The notes under the pieces were generated by a model. That model worked only from the letters and a program-made list of their open reading frames with translations, ran no database searches and was not told where the DNA came from. From Mesorhizobium sp. ORS 3359 (lineage in GTDB: Bacteria > Pseudomonadota > Alphaproteobacteria > Rhizobiales > Rhizobiaceae), in the NCBI GenBank assembly GCA_000824845.1, contig CCNC01000068.1, positions 62,001-126,000 on the forward strand: a stretch of DNA of 64,000 nucleotides. The letters are read 5' to 3'. Both the position numbers and the translations under genes were made by a program. Positions within the stretch are counted from its first letter, which is position 1, and every line of letters starts with the position of its first letter. This document shows, one piece after another, positions 43,971-51,824 of the stretch.

Positions 43971-45173
43971 CTATCCGGCCTTCAGGATAGCGGAAAAACG
44001 CGGGTCGAAGGCCCGGCTGATCGGTTCAGCCGCGGCGCCCACCGCGATCGCCCAGGGATCGGTGGTGCCCAGTTGCAGCCGCGGCAGGCGGCGGGCGGGC
44101 CGGTCCGCGATCGACGGCAGAAGCGGATGCATGGCCTGGTGCAGAAGCCGGGCCAGCGCCGCGGGCGCGGTGCTGGTGAGGATGACGGTTTGCGGATCGA
44201 AGATCGTTTCGATCAGATGCACGCTCCATCGCAGGTCGGACGCGGCTCTTTCGACCCAGCTCATGACCCTTGCGTCCTGCGCGAGCGCCAGCGCTCCGAG
44301 CGTCTCGTAAAGCCCCCTCTCGGCGGGGTCGAGGCCGAGATGCTGGTAGAGCGAGGCGAGCGAGGCGCGATGTTCCAATGGAGTCGAGCCTGGACCGCCC
44401 GGCGACAGCAGCGCCCTGCCGATCTCGCCGGCGTTGCCGTTGCCGCCATTGTAGAGCTCGCCATTGAGGATCAGCCCGGCGGCGATGCCGTAGCCGACAT
44501 ATAGACAGACCGCGTGATCGACACCATGCGCGGCGCCGACGATGCGCTCCGCCGTTGCACAGGCCGCCGCGTCATTCTGCAGCCCGACATCCAGTCCGGT
44601 GCCGGCGGCAAGCGTCTCGAGCAGCGGGAATTGCTGCCAGGCAGGCATCATCCATGTGTCGTCGGATTCCTTCAGCCCGAACGGCCCCGGCATGGCAACG
44701 CCCAATCCGACCAGCCGCCGCTCGGACTGGGCGAACAAGGAAGCCAGCTCGCGCCTGACGCGGTCGACCAGGCTGAGGATGGTCTTGACGCCGGCTGATG
44801 GCTCGTCGAGCGGCAGACCTGCCTCGGCGCGTGCGATGACCTTGCCGACGAGGTCGACCACCACCACGCGCGTCAAATGTCGGTCGATCTGCAGCCCGAT
44901 GGCGAAGGCGCCCTCGGGCACCAGCCGGTAGGGTGTGAAGGGCTGTCCCCTGCCCTTGCGCACCGCGTCCAGCGCGACAACCAGCCCATCGCGCTCGAGA
45001 TCCTCGATGATGTTGGAAACCGCCTGCTTGGTAAGCTGCGTCGCCCGCGCCAGGTCAGCACGCGACAGCGCGCCGTTGAGCCGCAGCGCCTCGATCATGA
45101 CACGGCGGTTGTGCGCGCTGGTGCCTTCCTGGTTGGTGCCGCTCTTGGCGCGGATCGGGCTGATATCGTGCAC
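43971..45173 (-). CDS. ROK family transcriptional regulator
   Basis: A 400-residue repressor. The N-terminal winged helix (about 24-75) has LSRADLARATQLTKQAVSNII. The ROK sugar-kinase-like part has VVVVDLVGKVIARAE, GVAMPGPFG (about 158-166) and GNGNAGEIG. The cysteine-rich zinc motif usual in ROK proteins is not obvious here. It diverges from a sugar ABC-transport operon, with a palindromic operator in between, so it most likely represses that operon and responds to the sugar or its phosphate. Confidence 0.9.
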   Translation of the reverse strand: MHDISPIRAKSGTNQEGTSAHNRRVMIEALRLNGALSRADLARATQLTKQAVSNIIEDLERDGLVVALDAVRKGRGQPFTPYRLVPEGAFAIGLQIDRHLTRVVVVDLVGKVIARAEAGLPLDEPSAGVKTILSLVDRVRRELASLFAQSERRLVGLGVAMPGPFGLKESDDTWMMPAWQQFPLLETLAAGTGLDVGLQNDAAACATAERIVGAAHGVDHAVCLYVGYGIAAGLILNGELYNGGNGNAGEIGRALLSPGGPGSTPLEHRASLASLYQHLGLDPAERGLYETLGALALAQDARVMSWVERAASDLRWSVHLIETIFDPQTVILTSTAPAALARLLHQAMHPLLPSIADRPARRLPRLQLGTTDPWAIAVGAAAEPISRAFDPRFSAILKAG

Positions 45174-45215
45174 CGTCTTTTCCCCTCTTGACTCGATTAA
45201 AGGATTGATCGACTA

Positions 45216-45240
45216 ATTAAGTCAAGCGAATTGACTTAAT
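45216..45240. promoter_or_regulatory. Operator for the ROK regulator
   Basis: A perfect inverted repeat, ATTAAGTCAA-N5-TTGACTTAAT, between the divergent ROK gene and the sugar-binding-protein gene. A degenerate extra half site, TTGACTCGATTAA, lies at 45188-45200, nearer the ROK start, which would allow autoregulation. The right arm also contains TTGACT, which could serve as a -35 element for the transport operon, so binding would block it. Confidence 0.75.
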
Positions 45241-45395
45241 AGGTGAAACCCGGGCGGCTCCACAAGAAGACGGCAAAGCCTCAAGCTCCCGCCGCGCGCC
45301 GTCAGGACAGATCCGGTCACACGCGATGCAATTCGAGAAAGCGGCGGCATAAGCTTCGCCGCCCACTTGCAGTTGTTGAAATGGGAGAAAGACAA

Positions 45396-46634
45396 ATGCT
45401 GAAATCGATCGGTAAGACACTTGTGGGCGCGGTGTTCGTCGGCGGGCTGTTCGTCCCCCACGCCTTCGCCGAGACCACTTTGAACGCCCTGTTCATGGCG
45501 CAGGCCGCCTATAGCGAGGCCGACGTGCGCTCGATGACGGAGGCCTTCACCAAGGCCAATCCCGACATCAAGGTGAACCTCGAATTCGTCCCCTATGAAG
45601 GCCTGCACGACAAGACCGTGCTCGCCCAAGGATCGGGCGGCGGTTACGACGTGGTTCTGTTCGACGTCATCTGGCCGGCCGAATACGCGACCAACAAGGT
45701 GCTGGTCGACGTCTCGTCGAAGATCACCGACGACATGAAGAAGGGGGTGCTGCCCGGCGCCTGGACCACGGTGCAGTATGACGGCAAGTACTACGGCATG
45801 CCGTGGATCCTCGACACCAAATACCTCTTCTACAACAAGGAAATCCTGGAGAAGGCCGGCATCAAGGCGCCGCCGAAGACCTGGGAAGAGCTCGGCGAGC
45901 AGGCCAAGATCATCCAGGACAAGGGGCTGCTGAAGACGCCGATCGCCTGGAGCTGGTCACAAGCTGAAGCCGCTGTCTGCGACTACACCACGCTGGTCAG
46001 CGCCTATGGTGGCGACTTCCTCAAGGACGGCAAGCCCGACTTCCAGAATGGCGGTGGCTTATCAGCGCTGAAATACATGGTCGACAGCTACAAGTCGGGC
46101 CTCACCAATCCGAACTCCAAGGAATTCCTGGAAGAGGACGTCCGCAAGGTGTTCGAGAACGGCGATGCGGCCTTCGCGCTGAACTGGACCTACATGTACA
46201 ACATGGCCAACGATCCGAAGGACTCCAAGGTCGCCGGCAAGGTCGGCGTCGTGCCGGCGCCGGGCGTTGCCGGCACCAGCGAGGTCTCGGCCGTCAACGG
46301 CTCGATGGGTCTTGGCATCACGGCGGTGTCGAAGCACCCGGACGAAGCCTGGAAATACATCGAGTTCATGACCTCGCAGGCCACGCAGAACCAGTATGCC
46401 AAGCTCTCTCTGCCAATCTGGGCCTCGTCCTATGACGACCCGGCCGTCACCAAGGGCCAGGAAGAGCTGATCGCCACCGCCAAGCTCGGTCTCGCCGCGA
46501 TGTATCCGCGCCCGACCACGCCGAAATACCAGCAGTTGTCGACGGCCCTGCAGCAGGCGATCCAGGAATCGCTGCTTGGCCAGACGACGCCGGAAGACGC
46601 GCTCAAGACCGCCGCAGAAAACAGCGGCCTCTGA
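45396..46634 (+). CDS. ABC transporter sugar-binding protein
   Basis: A 412-residue periplasmic solute-binding protein (family 1). The start at 45396 is set by a GGGAGA ribosome site and a signal peptide (VGAVFVGGLFVPHAFA, cut after AFA near residue 25); the longer upstream frame lacks these. Mature blocks include FTKANPDIKVNLEFVPYEGLHDK and MYNMANDPKDSKVAGKVGVVPAPG. It delivers a carbohydrate to the membrane permeases. Followed by a hairpin-rich repeat and then the permease genes. The substrate is not known. Confidence 0.9.
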   Translation: MLKSIGKTLVGAVFVGGLFVPHAFAETTLNALFMAQAAYSEADVRSMTEAFTKANPDIKVNLEFVPYEGLHDKTVLAQGSGGGYDVVLFDVIWPAEYATNKVLVDVSSKITDDMKKGVLPGAWTTVQYDGKYYGMPWILDTKYLFYNKEILEKAGIKAPPKTWEELGEQAKIIQDKGLLKTPIAWSWSQAEAAVCDYTTLVSAYGGDFLKDGKPDFQNGGGLSALKYMVDSYKSGLTNPNSKEFLEEDVRKVFENGDAAFALNWTYMYNMANDPKDSKVAGKVGVVPAPGVAGTSEVSAVNGSMGLGITAVSKHPDEAWKYIEFMTSQATQNQYAKLSLPIWASSYDDPAVTKGQEELIATAKLGLAAMYPRPTTPKYQQLSTALQQAIQESLLGQTTPEDALKTAAENSGL

Positions 46635-46693
46635 TCTGGCGTTCCTCGACGCGGGCGGCCTCATCCACGAGCGCCGCCCGTGCTATTTCGAGA

Positions 46694-46787
46694 GCAATTC
46701 CAGGAAAAGTGTGAGGCGGTTTTCCGTCCGGAATTGCGATAAAACAAAAAGATAGAGCGGTTCGCCGTTTCCGTGAAACGGCAAACC
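46694..46787. repeat. Intergenic palindromic element inside the sugar operon
   Basis: Two hairpins. The first has arms GCAATTCC (46694-46701) / GGAATTGC (46730-46737) enclosing GGAAAA/TTTTCC. The second (46759-46787) has GGTTCGCCGTTTC paired with GAAACGGCAAACC, one mismatch. The second hairpin is repeated at 51770-51802. Both resemble rhizobial intergenic mosaic elements as I recall them. The element lies between the binding-protein gene and the first permease, so it could protect or attenuate the operon mRNA and raise binding-protein output over permease. Confidence 0.7.
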
Positions 46788-46821
46788 GGTCTGGCCGGAT
46801 GAAGGGAAAGAGGCGCCTCTG

Positions 46822-47706
46822 ATGTCAGGCACCTGGATGACGACTCGCGCGTGGCTGTTGATGCTGCCGCTGCTGGTGATCATGGTCGCCGTCATCGGCT
46901 GGCCATTGGTCGATACGGTCAGGCTTTCCTTCACCGACGCCCAGCTGGTCGGCACCGCGGGCAATTACGTCGGCTTCGACAACTACACCAAGATGCTGAC
47001 GAGCTCGAACTTCACGCGCACGCTCTCGACCACCACCTGGTTCGCCGTCGTCTCGGTCGCCGCCGAGATGGTGCTTGGCGTGCTGGCGGCCCTTCTGCTC
47101 AACCAGGAATTCCGTGGCCGCGCCGTGTTGCGCGGGCTGATGATCCTGCCCTGGGCGCTGCCCACCGTCGTCAACGCCACGCTCTGGCGGCTGATCTACA
47201 ATCCGGAATATGGCGCGCTGAACGCGGCGCTGACGCAACTCCACCTGATCGATAACTATCGCTCCTGGCTGGGCGAGCCGGGCACGGCGCTCGCGGCGCT
47301 GATCGTCGCCGACTGCTGGAAGAATTTTCCGCTTGTGGCGCTGATTGCGCTGGCCGCCCTGCAGGCCGTGCCGCGCGACATCACCGCCGCAGCACTTGTC
47401 GACGGCGCCGGACCGTTCAACCGCTTCCGCTTCGTCATCCTGCCCTATCTCGCCGGCCCGCTGATGGTGGCATTGGTGCTGCGCACCATCGAGGCCTTCA
47501 AGGTCTTCGACATCATCTGGGTGATGACCCGCGGCGGTCCGGCCAACAGCACGCGCTCGCTATCGATCCTCGTCTATCAGGAGGCCTTCTCCTTCCAGCG
47601 CGCCGGCTCAGGCGCATCGCTGGCGCTGATCGTCACCTTGCTCGTCACCGTTCTCGCCGTTGCCTATGCGACGCTGGTGAGGAAGACCGCGGGGAGCGCT
47701 ACGTGA
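46822..47706 (+). CDS. Sugar ABC transporter permease (MalF-type)
   Basis: A 294-residue inner-membrane protein with six hydrophobic segments and the cytoplasmic EAA-type loop ITAAALVDGAGPFNRFRFVILP, which contacts the ATPase. The N-terminal WLLMLPLLVIMVAVIGWPLVDTV is a membrane segment. It pairs with the next permease, overlapping it by TGATG. MalF-type permeases usually have a slightly longer N-terminus; this fits the shorter carbohydrate-uptake subfamily. Confidence 0.92.
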   Translation: MSGTWMTTRAWLLMLPLLVIMVAVIGWPLVDTVRLSFTDAQLVGTAGNYVGFDNYTKMLTSSNFTRTLSTTTWFAVVSVAAEMVLGVLAALLLNQEFRGRAVLRGLMILPWALPTVVNATLWRLIYNPEYGALNAALTQLHLIDNYRSWLGEPGTALAALIVADCWKNFPLVALIALAALQAVPRDITAAALVDGAGPFNRFRFVILPYLAGPLMVALVLRTIEAFKVFDIIWVMTRGGPANSTRSLSILVYQEAFSFQRAGSGASLALIVTLLVTVLAVAYATLVRKTAGSAT

Positions 47707-48551
47707 TGGAACGCAAGACCCCAGTTTTCACCGCCTTCGTCTACGTTTGCGCCCTCCTGCTTGCCGCCGTGATCCTGGCCCCGCTCGCCTGGCTCTTCGT
47801 CATGAGCATATCGCCGGCGGCCGACCTCGCCGCCAAGCCGCTGCGCTGGTGGCCGCAGGCGGCCGACTTCTCGCGCTACGCGCAACTCCTGTCGACGGCC
47901 GAAAACAGCGCCGGCGCGGCCTTCACGTCGTCTTTGCGCAACAGCCTGGAGGTCGCCGGCATGGCGACCCTCGCTGCGATCGTCCTTGCCGTGCCGGCCG
48001 GCTGGGCCGTCTCGCGCACGCCTTCGGTCGGCTGGTCGCTGTCGATGGTGATCGCCACCTATATGCTGCCGCCGGTGGCGCTCTCCGTGCCGCTTTACAT
48101 GGGTCTGTCCTGGCTCGGCCTGCTCAACAACGTCTTCGGCTTGGCGCTGATCTATCTGACCATCCTCGCGCCCTTCACCACCTGGCTGATGAAATCGGGT
48201 TTCGATTCCATCCCGCGCGAGATCGAGGCCGCGGCGATGATCGACGGAGCGGGGCTGCTCCAGACCTGGCGCATCATAACCTTGCCGCTGGCGGCGCCCG
48301 TGGTCGCGACATCGGCGCTGTTTGCCGTGCTGCTCGCCTGGGACGAGTTCTTCTATGCCCTGCTCTTCACCTCCGATCAGCGGGCAAAGACACTGACCGT
48401 CGCCATCGCCGATCTCGCCGGCGGCCGCGTCTCCGATTACGGACTGATCGCCACCGCCGGCGTGCTTGCGGCTTTGCCGCCCGTGCTGATCGGCCTCGTC
48501 ATGCAGCGCGCGCTGATCTCGGGCCTCACCAGCGGCGGCGTGAAAGGATAA
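47706..48551 (+). CDS. Sugar ABC transporter permease (MalG-type)
   Basis: A 281-residue membrane protein with six segments and the EAA-type loop IEAAAMIDGAGLLQTWRIITLPLA. The ATG at 47706 overlaps the previous stop (TGATG); a GTG one codon earlier is also in frame. ISPAADLAAKPLRWWPQ after the first segment is typical of MalG-type permeases. Ends in TAATG, overlapping the SIS gene by one base. Confidence 0.92.
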   Translation: MERKTPVFTAFVYVCALLLAAVILAPLAWLFVMSISPAADLAAKPLRWWPQAADFSRYAQLLSTAENSAGAAFTSSLRNSLEVAGMATLAAIVLAVPAGWAVSRTPSVGWSLSMVIATYMLPPVALSVPLYMGLSWLGLLNNVFGLALIYLTILAPFTTWLMKSGFDSIPREIEAAAMIDGAGLLQTWRIITLPLAAPVVATSALFAVLLAWDEFFYALLFTSDQRAKTLTVAIADLAGGRVSDYGLIATAGVLAALPPVLIGLVMQRALISGLTSGGVKG

Positions 48552-49570
48552 TGATGACTGCTCAAAAACCACGTCCATCCGGCCTGCTTGCGATCGACCG
48601 CGAGATGGCGCGCCAGCATGAGGATGCGCTCGCCTCGTTCGAGAGCAATCGAGAGGCAGCCGCCAAGGTCGCCGCCTCCATCAGCAAGACCGGCAGGCTC
48701 GTCCTGTTCGGCATGGGCGCCTCGCATTCCGTCGCCCGCGCCGTCGAGCCGCTCTATCGCGCGCATGGCATCGACGCCATCGCGCTGCCGCTGTCGGAGC
48801 AGCTCGGGCAGCCATTGCCGCTTGCCGGCAAGACGGTGATCGTGACCTCGCAGTCCGGCGAAAGCGCCGAGGTGCTGCGCTGGTTCTCCGAAGCGGTTCC
48901 GCAGGCTGACACCTTCGGGCTGACGCTGGAGGCCGGCTCGTTCCTTGGCCGCACGGTGCCTTGCCTTGTCGGCGCCGGCGGCACCGAGCTTGCCTTTGCC
49001 GCGACCCGCAGCCTGACAGTGACCTTCGCGCTACATCTGGCGATCCTCGCGGCGCTTGGCGAAGACCCCGCCGCCGCGCTCGCAGCGCTCAAGGCGCCTG
49101 AAACAGTCGAGATCGATGCAGCCTTGGCGGCGCTGAGCAAGGTCGCGACCATCGTCACCTCCGGCCGCAAGCTGCAAGGCGTGGCTGAAGCGCTTGCGCT
49201 CGGCTTCACCGAGCTGTCGCGCCTGCCCTGCTTTTCCCTCGAGGGCGGCCAGCTTCGCCACGGGCCGATGGAAATGCTCGGGCCGAAGATCGGTGTCGTC
49301 CTTTTCCGAGGCAACGATCCGACCGCCGACCTCGTCACCGCGATGGCCCTGTCCGTCGTCGAGACCGGCGCGCCGCTGATCGTCTTCGACGCTTCGGGCA
49401 AGCCGCCGGTCGCAGGCTCCGTGACCCTGGCCTTCAAACCCGCCTCCGGACTGGCCGCGATCTTCGCCATGCTGCCGGTTGCGCAGCGCCTGATGATCGC
49501 CTTCGCCGACAGCCGCGTCGACAATGCCGGGACGCCGGTGCGCACCACCAAGATCACTCGGAGCGAATGA
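48551..49570 (+). CDS. SIS-domain sugar isomerase/deaminase (GlmS/AgaS-like)
   Basis: A 339-residue protein with two sugar-isomerase domains: the first with RLVLFGMGASHSVARAVEPL and TVIVTSQSGESAEVL, and the second with TSGRKLQGVAEALALGFTEL and EGGQLRHGPMEML. Such proteins bind sugar phosphates and in many transport operons act as aldose/ketose isomerases or amino-sugar-6-phosphate deaminases. The large upstream open frame in this frame is a shadow and the ATG at 48551 overlaps the permease stop. Being within the ROK operon suggests handling of the imported sugar, possibly an amino sugar. Confidence 0.87.
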   Translation: MMTAQKPRPSGLLAIDREMARQHEDALASFESNREAAAKVAASISKTGRLVLFGMGASHSVARAVEPLYRAHGIDAIALPLSEQLGQPLPLAGKTVIVTSQSGESAEVLRWFSEAVPQADTFGLTLEAGSFLGRTVPCLVGAGGTELAFAATRSLTVTFALHLAILAALGEDPAAALAALKAPETVEIDAALAALSKVATIVTSGRKLQGVAEALALGFTELSRLPCFSLEGGQLRHGPMEMLGPKIGVVLFRGNDPTADLVTAMALSVVETGAPLIVFDASGKPPVAGSVTLAFKPASGLAAIFAMLPVAQRLMIAFADSRVDNAGTPVRTTKITRSE

Positions 49571-50508
49571 TGCGGCCGCTCGCGGTGATCGGCAACGTCA
49601 ATGTCGACCTGATCGTCGGCCCGGTCGCGCCCTGGCCGAAGGCCGGCACCGAGACCGTCGTCGACCACGACGATTTGCGCGTCGGCGGCCAGGCCGGCAA
49701 CACCGCGCTTGCCTGGCAGGCGCTGGGCATCGACTTTGAGATCGCCGCCAATGTTGGCGACGACCAGTTCGGCCGCTGGCTGCGCGAAGCGTTCGGGCAC
49801 CGCGCGCAGAAATGGCCGGTTCGTCCCGAAGGCACCACATTGTCGGTCGGCATGACCCATCCCGATGGCGAGCGCACCTTCTTCACCACGCGCGGCCACC
49901 TGCCCCGTTTCAGCCTGGACGATGTGCTTTCGGTGCTCGACGGCAACCGCCTCGCCGGCGGCTATGCGCTGCTCAGCGGTTCCTTTCTCACCGACGATCT
50001 TACGCGCGACTATGGCGCGCTCTTCGACTGGGCCGAAGCGAACCGCATCGCCGTCGCGCTCGACGCGGGATGGCCGATCGACGGCTGGACCGAGGCGAAC
50101 TGCGCGGCGGCGCGCGGCTGGCTGTCGCGCTGCGAGCTGGCGCTCTTCAACGAGGTCGAGACGACGACATTGGCCGGCCTGGCAAGTCCCGTAGCGGCCG
50201 CGCGCAAGATCCGCGACGGCATGAAGGACAGGGGGATCGTCGTGGTCAAACGTGGACCGGACGGCGCGATCGCCATCGGCACCGACGGCAACCTCATCGA
50301 GGTGCCGGCACCGCGCGTCGCTGTCGTCGACACGATCGGCGCCGGAGACGTCTTCAACGCCGCTTTCCTGGCCGCCCTGGCACACGGACACTCCCTTGAA
50401 ATGTGCCTGTCCGCCGCCATCCGGGTGGCCTCGCGCGCCATCTCAACCTTGCCCCGCGACTATGGCGGGCCGACCCAATTCGAGGATGCCGTCCATGAGC
50501 GCGCTTGA
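49567..50508 (+). CDS. PfkB family carbohydrate kinase
   Basis: A 313-residue ribokinase-type enzyme. It opens with MMRPLAVIGNVNVDLIVGPV, has the GGQAGNTALAWQALG signature near residue 40, and the ATP/catalytic loop TIGAGDVFNAAFLAALAHG (about 257-275, Asp of GAGD as base). It phosphorylates a sugar or sugar-phosphate in the cytoplasm. It overlaps the SIS gene by ATGA and the ATPase gene by 14 bases. With the isomerase it forms a short pathway from imported sugar to central metabolism; the substrate is not known. Confidence 0.9.
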   Translation: MMRPLAVIGNVNVDLIVGPVAPWPKAGTETVVDHDDLRVGGQAGNTALAWQALGIDFEIAANVGDDQFGRWLREAFGHRAQKWPVRPEGTTLSVGMTHPDGERTFFTTRGHLPRFSLDDVLSVLDGNRLAGGYALLSGSFLTDDLTRDYGALFDWAEANRIAVALDAGWPIDGWTEANCAAARGWLSRCELALFNEVETTTLAGLASPVAAARKIRDGMKDRGIVVVKRGPDGAIAIGTDGNLIEVPAPRVAVVDTIGAGDVFNAAFLAALAHGHSLEMCLSAAIRVASRAISTLPRDYGGPTQFEDAVHERA

Positions 50509-51571
50509 GATCCGCGATGTCCGTAAGAATTACGGCAGCGTCGAGACGCTGAAAGGCATCGACATCGCGCTAGAGAACGGTGAGTTCCTGGTGCTGCTCG
50601 GCTCCTCGGGCTGCGGCAAATCCACTTTGCTCAACATCATCGCCGGTCTTGCCGAGGCAACCAGTGGCGACGTGCTGATCGGCGGCCGTTCAGTGCTTGG
50701 CGTGCATCCGAAGAACCGCGACATCGCTATGGTCTTCCAGTCCTACGCGCTTTATCCGAACCTGACGGTGAGTCGCAACATCGGCTTCGGCCTGGAGATG
50801 CGCAAGGTTCCCGCCACCGAGCGCGACAAGGCGGTGCGCGAAACCGCGAAGCTCCTGCAGATCGAGACCCTGCTCGACCGCAAGCCCGGCCAGTTGTCCG
50901 GCGGCCAGCGCCAGCGCGTCGCCATAGGCAGGGCGCTGGTGCGCAAGCCGCAGGTCTTCCTGTTCGACGAACCGCTCTCCAATCTCGACGCCAAGCTGCG
51001 CCTGGAAATGCGCACCGAACTGAAGCGCCTGCATGAGATGCTCAAGACCACCGTCGTCTACGTCACCCACGACCAGATCGAGGCGATGACGCTGGCGACG
51101 CGGATCGCGGTCATGCGCGACGGCCGCATCGAACAGTTGGGCACCCCGGAAGAGATCTACAACCAGCCGGCGACGCTCTATGTGGCCGGCTTCGTCGGCG
51201 CGCCTTCGATGAACATGCTGGAAGCGACGGTCGAGGACGGCAAGCTCGCCATCGTCGGCACGGATGCGCCGCTGGCGCTGCCGGCACGCTATGCGGGAGC
51301 GGTCCGCAAAGGTGCTTCGGTTGTCGTCGGCATCAGGCCCGAAGCGCTCGGCCTCGGGCCAGGCAGCAGCGCCGACTTGTCGCTTCCGGTCGAGATCGAG
51401 GTCGTCGAACTGACCGGGCCCGAGCAGGTCACCACCGCCCGGGTCGGGTCGCAGAAATTGACGGCAACCCTGCCGCCCCAGGCCCGCCTTGCCAAGGGCC
51501 AGTCATGCGCTTTTGTGTTCGACCCGGACGCGCTGCGCCTGTTCGACCCGGCGACGGGACAGGCGTTCTGA
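50495..51571 (+). CDS. Sugar ABC transporter ATP-binding protein (MalK/UgpC-type)
   Basis: A 358-residue ATPase. Walker A GSSGCGKST (36-44), the Q-loop MVFQSYALYP, the signature LSGGQRQRVAIGRALV, Walker B FLFDEPLSNLD and the switch His in YVTHDQIEAM are present, followed by a C-terminal regulatory OB-fold (about 240-358). This two-domain form powers the two permeases. The ATG at 50495 overlaps the kinase gene by 14 bases; the longer frame upstream is a shadow. It is the last gene of the operon. Confidence 0.93.
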   Translation: MSALEIRDVRKNYGSVETLKGIDIALENGEFLVLLGSSGCGKSTLLNIIAGLAEATSGDVLIGGRSVLGVHPKNRDIAMVFQSYALYPNLTVSRNIGFGLEMRKVPATERDKAVRETAKLLQIETLLDRKPGQLSGGQRQRVAIGRALVRKPQVFLFDEPLSNLDAKLRLEMRTELKRLHEMLKTTVVYVTHDQIEAMTLATRIAVMRDGRIEQLGTPEEIYNQPATLYVAGFVGAPSMNMLEATVEDGKLAIVGTDAPLALPARYAGAVRKGASVVVGIRPEALGLGPGSSADLSLPVEIEVVELTGPEQVTTARVGSQKLTATLPPQARLAKGQSCAFVFDPDALRLFDPATGQAF

Positions 51572-51659
51572 GAGGCGGCGCTTCCGTGCAGAAGAACGCC
51601 ATCTTGACGCTACGGGCGTGGAGACGTCATGCTGCGCGTATCGGGCAATGGGGGATTAC

Positions 51660-51752
51660 ATGAAGAAAACTTATGAGAAGCCGACACTGTGCAAGCGTCA
51701 GAGGCTGTCTGGCGTCACCGCCGCGTGCACGCCTTCCACTTGCGTGGACTGA
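51660..51752 (+). CDS. Putative RiPP (lasso-type) precursor peptide
   Basis: A 30-residue peptide, too short for ordinary gene finding. Its first part, MKKTYEKPTLCKRQRL, carries YEKPTL, matching the YxxPxL leader motif bound by the recognition (RRE) protein in lasso-peptide pathways. The run SGVTA gives a Thr before the small tail AACTPSTCVD, the presumed core, which holds two Cys and ends in Asp. I recall very similar 30-residue peptides labelled putative RiPP precursors in Mesorhizobium. GGGGGA lies 6 bases before the ATG at 51660; an ATG at 51648 would add four residues. A hairpin follows 18 bases after the stop. No lasso protease, cyclase or exporter gene is in the window, so it is an orphan. 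Confidence 0.6.
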   Translation: MKKTYEKPTLCKRQRLSGVTAACTPSTCVD

Positions 51753-51769
51753 CTGCCCGAGCGACAGGA

Positions 51770-51802
51770 GCGGTTCGCCGTTTTCGTAAAACGGTGAACC
51801 GC
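51770..51802. repeat. Palindromic repeat, possible terminator of the RiPP-like gene
   Basis: Arms GCGGTTCGCCGTTTT / AAAACGGTGAACCGC with a 3-base loop and one mismatch. It shares its core with the second hairpin of the element at 46759-46787. Being 18 bases after the peptide stop and 23 before the convergent dehydrogenase end, it can act as a terminator for both. Confidence 0.72.
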
Positions 51803-51824
51803 TGAGCCGCTAAGGACCGCGCCT

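Noticed and set aside
51489..51752. Reading the RiPP-like peptide as the end of an 87-residue protein from 51489
   Set aside because: That start lies inside the ABC ATPase gene in another frame; the ribosome site, leader motif and length all favour 51660.
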